From Hyphomicrobiales bacterium (lineage in GTDB: Bacteria > Pseudomonadota > Alphaproteobacteria > Rhizobiales > Rhizobiaceae): 64,000 nucleotides of DNA. The stretch is taken from assembly GCA_900472575.1 (NCBI GenBank), contig UCIV01000043.1:27637-91636 (forward strand), written 5' to 3'. Of the stretch, positions 59,272 to 64,000 are shown piece by piece (the first letter of the stretch is position 1; every line of letters begins with the position of its first letter). Position numbers and translations under genes: made by a program. Below the pieces are notes generated by a model. The model was not told where the DNA came from and did no database searches. It saw nothing but the letters and a program-made list of their open reading frames with translations.

Positions 59272-59919
59272 ATGACCACCAACGACAAGCCTCTGTTCGG
59301 TCGCCCCTGGATCTTCATCCGTGGTGTGCCTTCGATGAAGTTCCTGCCGCCGGAAGGCCCTCTGGAAGTTGCCTTCGCAGGTCGTTCCAACGTGGGCAAA
59401 TCATCGCTCATCAATGCTCTGGTTGGCCAAAAAGGCTTGGCGAGAACCTCCAACACACCCGGTCGGACGCAGGAACTGAACTATTTTGTACCGGATGGAT
59501 ATTCGGGTCAGGAGGGCGACCTGCCGCCAATGGCTCTCGTCGACATGCCGGGCTATGGCTATGCGCAGGCGCCGAAGGAAATGGTCGATAACTGGACGAA
59601 ACTCGTCTTCGACTATCTGCGCGGACGTGCGACGCTGAAACGCGTCTATGTGCTGATCGACAGCCGCCACGGACTGAAGAAAAACGACGACGACGTTCTG
59701 GACCTGCTCGACAAGGCCGCCGTATCCTATCAGATCGTGCTGACCAAGACCGATAAGATCAAGGAACCGGCCGTGCCGAAGCTGATCGAGGAAACGCTGG
59801 AAAAGATCCGTAAACGTCCGGCCGCGTATCCGTTCGTTCTTTCCACATCATCGGAGAAAGGAAAGGGGCTGGACGAGTTGCGAGCTGCGATTGGCGAGGC
59901 CGTAACGCTGACAATCTAA
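59272..59919 (+). CDS. engB: Ribosome-biogenesis GTPase EngB (YihA/YsxC)
   Basis: An essential-type GTPase acting in 50S subunit assembly. It has 215 residues. G1 is GRSNVGKSS (37-45), G2 lies in SNTPGRTQELNYF, G3 is DMPGYGYAQAPKE, G4 is LTKTDKIKE and G5 is STSSEKGKGLDEL. The order yidC-engB-argB is conserved in Rhizobiales. It is preceded by a terminator and so needs its own promoter in 59175-59271. Confidence 0.96.
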   Translation: MTTNDKPLFGRPWIFIRGVPSMKFLPPEGPLEVAFAGRSNVGKSSLINALVGQKGLARTSNTPGRTQELNYFVPDGYSGQEGDLPPMALVDMPGYGYAQAPKEMVDNWTKLVFDYLRGRATLKRVYVLIDSRHGLKKNDDDVLDLLDKAAVSYQIVLTKTDKIKEPAVPKLIEETLEKIRKRPAAYPFVLSTSSEKGKGLDELRAAIGEAVTLTI

Positions 59920-59935
59920 ACGCCGGCGGGCATGC

Positions 59936-60313
59936 TCAGAGTGCAAGCCATCCCGACTGGAAAGCCGCGTAGGTCACGATACCGAAAACCAACATCACGC
60001 ACATTGCACGCCAGAAGCTAATCGAGTTCCAGCATCTTCCTGCAACGGCTAGTTCGCGGCTGAAGCTTCTCTTTGACACAAGAATCGGAAAATGTGCCTG
60101 AAGCCTAAGTCGCGCTTTGGGATCGTTATACGGCTCGTCGTAATCCGAAAGATTGTCTTCCCACCGCCGGACCGTTGCCGCAAAAGAGGGATCGCGGGCC
60201 ATACGCTCCTCGATGCCCCGGCGAGCCTCGGGAGGCAATACGCCCAACACATATTCGCCCGCGAGAACTTGATCTCGTGAACGGTCACTTTCGCTCTGGT
60301 TCGGAGTCGTCAT
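59936..60313 (-). CDS. Short RskA-like anti-sigma factor, lacking the periplasmic domain
   Basis: A 125-residue protein. The N-terminal half has the RskA/ChrR-type anti-sigma pattern: DQVLAGEYVLGVLPPEARRG, then IEERMARDPSFAATVRRWED and NLSDYDEPYNDP. One membrane helix (about residues 100-118, WRAMCVMLVFGIVTYAAF) ends eight residues before the stop. Usual members have 230-280 residues with a periplasmic RskA domain that is absent here. No ECF sigma gene is adjacent. ATG 60313 is the family start; an upstream extension to 60373 is unlikely. It may be a decayed or minimal anti-sigma factor. Confidence 0.7.
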   Translation of the reverse strand: MTTPNQSESDRSRDQVLAGEYVLGVLPPEARRGIEERMARDPSFAATVRRWEDNLSDYDEPYNDPKARLRLQAHFPILVSKRSFSRELAVAGRCWNSISFWRAMCVMLVFGIVTYAAFQSGWLAL

Positions 60314-60576
60314 AAGTCGCGCGATCTTTTTCCGGTGTGTGTTCTGTGTCTTTTTATTTGGGTACGCAAACAATGCACGAACACCAAAACAGGGTCGGCT
60401 TCTCGTTGTCTTCTGTCAACACGCCCGGCATCACTAAACGGTGGGTAACGCGCCTGCGCAATGCGTCATAAAGACAGCAGGGCCACGACGCGATCATTCC
60501 GAAAACTTTGTAGTGATTATTCCTTCTGACAAAAACTTGCGCTAAAAGCGCCCCACCTTTGATGTGAGGGATTTTC

Positions 60577-61464
60577 ATGACGACGTCGGACAGCGAACTC
60601 CAGGCCAAACTCCTTGCTCAGGCTCTGCCTTACATGCAGCGCTATGAGAACAAGACGATCGTGGTGAAATATGGCGGCCACGCGATGGGCGACACCGAAC
60701 TTGGCAAGGCTTTCGCCGCCGATATCGCGCTTCTCAAGCAGTCAGGCGTCAACCCGATCGTCGTGCATGGCGGCGGCCCGCAGATCGGCGCGATGCTGAC
60801 GAAGATGGGCATCGAATCGAAGTTCGAAGGCGGTCTTCGCGTCACCGACGCCAAGACGGTCGAGATCGTCGAAATGGTGCTTGCCGGCTCGATCAACAAG
60901 GAAATCGTCGCGCTGATCAACCAGACCGGCGAATGGGCGATCGGCCTGTGCGGCAAGGACGGCAACATGGTCTTCGCCGAAAAGGCGAAGAAGACCGTCA
61001 TCGATCCCGACAGCAACATCGAGCGCGTGCTCGATCTCGGCTTCGTCGGCGAAGTGGTCGAGGTCGACCGCACGCTGCTCGACCTGCTTGCCAAGTCCGA
61101 AATGATCCCGGTCATCGCACCGGTCGCTCCGGGCCGCGACGGCGCGACCTACAATATCAATGCCGACACGTTTGCGGGTGCGATTGCCGGTGCGCTGCAT
61201 GCAACCCGCCTGCTGTTCCTCACCGACGTTCCGGGCGTGCTCGACAAGGACAAGAACCTGATCAAGGAACTGACCGTCGCGCAGGCGCAGGCGCTGATCA
61301 AGGACGGTACGATTTCGGGTGGGATGATCCCGAAGGTCGAGACCTGCATCGACGCGATCCGCTCCGGCGTCCAAGGCGTCGTCATCCTCAACGGCAAGAC
61401 CGCCCATTCGGTGCTGCTCGAGATCTTCACCGAACGCGGCGCCGGCACGCTGATCGTGCCCTGA
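60577..61464 (+). CDS. argB: Acetylglutamate kinase
   Basis: Phosphorylates N-acetylglutamate, the second step of arginine synthesis. It has 295 residues. The phosphate-binding lysine is in IVVKYGGHAMGD; HGGGPQIGAMLTKMGIESKF, GLRVTDAKTVEIVEMVL, NINADTFAGAIAGAL, TDVPGVLDKDKN and GMIPKVETCIDAI are all intact. The N-terminal helix (KLLAQALPYMQRYENKT) is of the type seen in arginine-feedback-sensitive enzymes. A terminator follows. Confidence 0.97.
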   Translation: MTTSDSELQAKLLAQALPYMQRYENKTIVVKYGGHAMGDTELGKAFAADIALLKQSGVNPIVVHGGGPQIGAMLTKMGIESKFEGGLRVTDAKTVEIVEMVLAGSINKEIVALINQTGEWAIGLCGKDGNMVFAEKAKKTVIDPDSNIERVLDLGFVGEVVEVDRTLLDLLAKSEMIPVIAPVAPGRDGATYNINADTFAGAIAGALHATRLLFLTDVPGVLDKDKNLIKELTVAQAQALIKDGTISGGMIPKVETCIDAIRSGVQGVVILNGKTAHSVLLEIFTERGAGTLIVP

Positions 61465-61486
61465 TCCCCCACGGGATCGAATGATG

Positions 61487-61510
61487 AAGGCGCCGCAAGG
61501 CGCCTTTTTT
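61487..61510. terminator. Intrinsic terminator after argB
   Basis: AAGGCGCC pairs with GGCGCCTT around GCAA and is followed by T6. It lies between argB and the convergent EamA gene. Confidence 0.92.
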
Positions 61511-61514
61511 CGTT

Positions 61515-62417
61515 TCAGCCTGCCAGAAGCCCGAGAATGCCCGCCACGATCAGCAGGCAACCGATCACTTCAATACGGTTGATCCGCTCGTGGAAGAGGA
61601 AATACGAGGCCATGAAGGTGAAGACGAGTTCGATCTGGCCGAGCGCACGGACATAGGCCACCTGCTGCAGTGTCATGGCGGTGAACCAGCAGGCCGAACC
61701 AAAGACGCTGGCAAGGCCGACCATCGATGAAGAGCGCCATGTCTTCAACACCGTGACGATCTCGCCCTTGTCCTTCCATGCCATCCAGACCAGCATGAAG
61801 ATCGTCTGGAAGGTCGTGACGCAGGCAAGCGTCATTGCCGCCTGCATGATCGAATTGGGGCCATCGAGCGACAGGGACGCGCTGCGATAGGCGACGGCAG
61901 AAATGCCGAAGACAGCACCGGAAGCGATGCCGACAAGCGCAGTGCGGCTGGCGAGAGCCGTGACGGTATTCTTCCATGACAGGGGCATGCGCGCCATCGA
62001 GATCAGCATCACGCCGATGACGCCGGTGATGATTGCGCCGATCGCGCCAACCGTCAGCTTTTCGCCGAGCAGGATGAAGCCGAAGATCGCCGCCTGAACC
62101 GGCTCGGTCTTCGAATAGGCCGTGCCGACAGCGAAATTTCTGAGCGAAAAGAGATGGACCAGCATGATGGTGGCAAAGATCTGCGCCAGGCCACCGATCA
62201 CCACCCACAGCGCAAAGGTCCAGTTGACCTGAGGGGTTGCAAAGCCTGCGAGTTGGTGCAGCAGGACGACATAGAGGATCGCCACCGGGAAACCATAGCC
62301 GAAGCGGACGAAGCTCGCGCCACGGGTGCCAAGCCTGCCCTGAAGATGCTTCTGCAATGCCGACCTCAGGTTTTGCAGGAAGGCCGCGGCAATAGTGATG
62401 GGGATCCAGAGTTCCAT
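61515..62417 (-). CDS. EamA/DMT-family permease
   Basis: A 300-residue drug/metabolite-superfamily transporter with ten predicted helices in two EamA repeats. Helix 1 (LWIPITIAAAFLQNLRSALQ) is followed by FVRFGYGFPVAILYVVLL, and the typical end-of-repeat motifs GTAYSKTEPVQAAIFGFILL with GEKLTVGAIGAIITGVIGV and, in the second half, ALGQIELVFTFMASYFLFHE, RINRIEVIGCLLIVAGI. The transported compound is unknown. Divergent from the nucleotidase gene, whose start is 105 bases away. Confidence 0.85.
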   Translation of the reverse strand: MELWIPITIAAAFLQNLRSALQKHLQGRLGTRGASFVRFGYGFPVAILYVVLLHQLAGFATPQVNWTFALWVVIGGLAQIFATIMLVHLFSLRNFAVGTAYSKTEPVQAAIFGFILLGEKLTVGAIGAIITGVIGVMLISMARMPLSWKNTVTALASRTALVGIASGAVFGISAVAYRSASLSLDGPNSIMQAAMTLACVTTFQTIFMLVWMAWKDKGEIVTVLKTWRSSSMVGLASVFGSACWFTAMTLQQVAYVRALGQIELVFTFMASYFLFHERINRIEVIGCLLIVAGILGLLAG

Positions 62418-62522
62418 CTCTCAGCCGGTATCATGCGGGCAGATTTGCCGCCAAGCCGCAAGCGGCAGCGAGCCGTCGCCTTTTCGATTTTCTTTATCAG
62501 CAAGGCAGTGCATAAGCGGGAT

Positions 62523-63236
62523 ATGGACAAGAAACCCAAGACTTCCGCCGACGCTACCGATTTTTCCAGGATCCGCGATTGGGTCTTCGATCTCGATAAC
62601 ACGCTCTACCCGCATGACATCAATCTCTTCGCGCAGATCGATGTAAACATGACGGCCTATGTGCAGGAATTGCTGCAGCTGGAGCGAGACGAAGCACGCG
62701 CGGTGCAGAAGCGTTATTACCACGAGCACGGCACGACGCTGCAGGGCCTGATGCTGAACCACGGCATCGATCCGGACGGTTTTCTGGAAAGAGCGCATGC
62801 GATCGATTACTCGATATTGGTCCCGAACCCGGAACTGGGTGAAGCAATCAAGGCGCTGCCGGGCCGAAAATTCATCTTCACCAACGGCAGCGTGCCGCAT
62901 GCGGAAGCGACAGCCCGCGCGCTCGGCATCCTCGACAATTTCGACGATATTTTCGATATCGTGGCGGCAGGCTATGTGCCGAAGCCGGCGGGCGAGACCT
63001 ATGACAAGTTCGCCAGCCTCCATAGGGTAGACACGGCGAATGCCGCGATGTTCGAAGACCTACCGCGGAACCTCACCGTCCCCAAGGCGCTCGGCATGCG
63101 TACCGTTCTGCTCACGCCGCGCAATCTCGACGACGTGCTGATCGAGCGCTGGGAGACGTTTTCCGACGAGGACGATCACATCGATTACGTGACCGATGAT
63201 CTCGCCACATTCCTGAAGGGGATCGTGCAGGGCTGA
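62523..63236 (+). CDS. HAD-family pyrimidine 5'-nucleotidase
   Basis: A 237-residue haloacid-dehalogenase phosphatase of the pyrimidine 5'-nucleotidase (SDT1/PPP-like) group. Motif I is D23-x-D25 in VFDLDNTLYPHDINLF; motif II is FIFTNGSVPHAEATARAL; motif III lysine is in YVPKPAGETYDKF; motif IV is AAMFEDLPRNL. It likely dephosphorylates UMP/CMP or similar small phosphates. ATG 62523 gives the usual family length; earlier in-frame codons overlap the EamA gene. Confidence 0.88.
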   Translation: MDKKPKTSADATDFSRIRDWVFDLDNTLYPHDINLFAQIDVNMTAYVQELLQLERDEARAVQKRYYHEHGTTLQGLMLNHGIDPDGFLERAHAIDYSILVPNPELGEAIKALPGRKFIFTNGSVPHAEATARALGILDNFDDIFDIVAAGYVPKPAGETYDKFASLHRVDTANAAMFEDLPRNLTVPKALGMRTVLLTPRNLDDVLIERWETFSDEDDHIDYVTDDLATFLKGIVQG

Positions 63237-63356
63237 GGCTTGAAGCCCTAGTCCAGCATTACAAAGAATTCATCCACATTACGGGAGTTTAAGTGGTCGC
63301 CGGGGCTTGGCGGCCATAGCTTGAGGTCATCGAAATAAAAGGGAAGGAAACTCTCG

Positions 63357-63992
63357 ATGACCGCCAAGAAGATCGTTATTGCGACGCTCGGAGCCGTATT
63401 GGTCGCAGGAGCCGCAATCCCGGCATTCGCCGCACCCGAACGGCCTGACCGCGGACCCGGCGGCCCGCATGGCCCTCACGCCATGATGCGTGGCGCGATG
63501 ATGAAGGACGTGACCTTCGTTCGCCTTTTGAAGAGCGCCGATACCAACAAGGACGGCAAGATCTCCAAGGAGGAAATGGCCGCCAGCCAGGAGGCCCTGT
63601 TCAACCAGATCGACGCCAACAAGGATGGCAACATCACGCGCGGCGAGCTTGTCGACTATCGCATCGCCAAGCGAGAAGAGTTCGCCAAGAATAATCCGCG
63701 CCCGGAATTGGCTGAAAATGCCGAGCGCAAGGATGGCGATGGTCCGCGGCATGAACATGCCGACCGCGACGATCGACGCCATGACGGCCGACACGGTGAA
63801 TTCCGCCAGGCCCGCTTCGAGCACCACGGCGGCATGGGCGGCGGTCGCTTCTTCCGGATGATCGACGAAGACCGTGACAACAAGATCACCAAGACCGAGG
63901 CTTCAGCTGCCAGCGACAAGCTGTTTGCCCGCATGGACACCAACAAGGACGGCGTAATTTCCATCGACGACCTGCCGGACCGCCCCCTCTAG
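63357..63992 (+). CDS. Exported EF-hand calcium-binding protein
   Basis: A 211-residue protein with a signal peptide (residues 1-25, cut after PAFA). Four EF-hand loops are visible: DTNKDGKISKEE and DANKDGNITRGE (about 63-106), then DEDRDNKITKTE and DTNKDGVISIDD (about 168-206). Between the pairs lies a His/Asp/Arg-rich low-complexity stretch (HEHADRDDRRHDGRHGE) that could bind metals. The third loop has Asn where Gly is usual, so it may bind calcium less well. Role unknown; a periplasmic calcium buffer or sensor is plausible. GGAAGGAAA lies upstream. Confidence 0.88.
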   Translation: MTAKKIVIATLGAVLVAGAAIPAFAAPERPDRGPGGPHGPHAMMRGAMMKDVTFVRLLKSADTNKDGKISKEEMAASQEALFNQIDANKDGNITRGELVDYRIAKREEFAKNNPRPELAENAERKDGDGPRHEHADRDDRRHDGRHGEFRQARFEHHGGMGGGRFFRMIDEDRDNKITKTEASAASDKLFARMDTNKDGVISIDDLPDRPL

Positions 63993-64000
63993 TTCCCCGC

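Overview
The window (64 kb, GC-rich, densely coded) looks like chromosomal DNA of a Rhizobiaceae alphaproteobacterium (Rhizobium/Agrobacterium/Sinorhizobium relatives). The clues are a gcrA cell-cycle regulator gene, a SAM-II riboswitch in front of metZ, the phoR-pstSCAB-phoU-phoB order, an argD-argF-hslO block, the rpmH-rnpA-yidC-engB-argB block, and rhizobial-type palindromic intergenic repeats. I see no transposase, integrase, phage gene or CRISPR array. Three tRNA genes are present: Gly-CCC, Thr-CGT and Arg-ACG.

Layout. 0-4.8 kb: end of a TPR protein gene, a small membrane protein, a CAP-domain lipoprotein, pyrD with a DUF952 gene, a LuxR-type response regulator and an S24/LexA-like regulator. 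4.8-10.6 kb (accessory): a solute-binding protein, a membrane glycosyltransferase with an N-terminal GspE/MshEN-like domain facing a secreted GH5 glycosidase, a KTSC protein, and an orphan Crp/Fnr regulator divergent from an unannotated-looking 50-residue gene that starts with TTG. 10.6-18.9 kb: tRNA-Gly, a dCTP-deaminase-like gene, riboswitch plus metZ, apaG, hslO, argF, argD, gcrA and a PACE-type membrane protein. 18.9-27.8 kb: the Pho regulon core and ppk2. 27.8-40.8 kb (most accessory-like): a conserved unknown membrane protein, a nitronate monooxygenase, tRNA-Thr, a Capsule_synth-family protein, a GT21 glycosyltransferase behind a good Pho box, a divergent pair of 2-hydroxyacid enzymes, and an ACP / AMP-ligase / NAD-synthase operon convergent with a GNAT gene. 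40.8-50 kb: fadD, a DUF900 hydrolase lipoprotein, pgi, fructokinase, pyrE, a diguanylate cyclase and pyrC. 50-56.3 kb: a Sel1-repeat protein, a Ser/Cys-type proline-racemase homologue, tRNA-Arg, an orphan histidine kinase and a chemoreceptor. 56.3-64 kb: rpmH-rnpA-yidC-engB-argB, a short RskA-like anti-sigma gene, an EamA permease, a pyrimidine 5'-nucleotidase and an EF-hand protein.

How the genes work together. Phosphate starvation is the strongest theme: PhoR/PhoB and Pst sit with ppk2 (polyphosphate use), and a predicted Pho box about 10 kb away precedes a GT21 gene of the family that makes phosphorus-free glycolipids. Pyrimidine synthesis (pyrD, pyrE, pyrC), arginine synthesis (argB, argD, argF) and methionine synthesis (metZ) are represented. 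The cell-cycle link is the gcrA promoter region, which carries five GANTC (CcrM) sites and a CtrA-like box. The most novel-looking units are the MshEN-GT2/GH5 pair, the GT21/Capsule_synth unit, the ACP/ligase/NadE cassette and the Fnr-like regulator with its small divergent gene. Their roles are inferences from motifs and context only.
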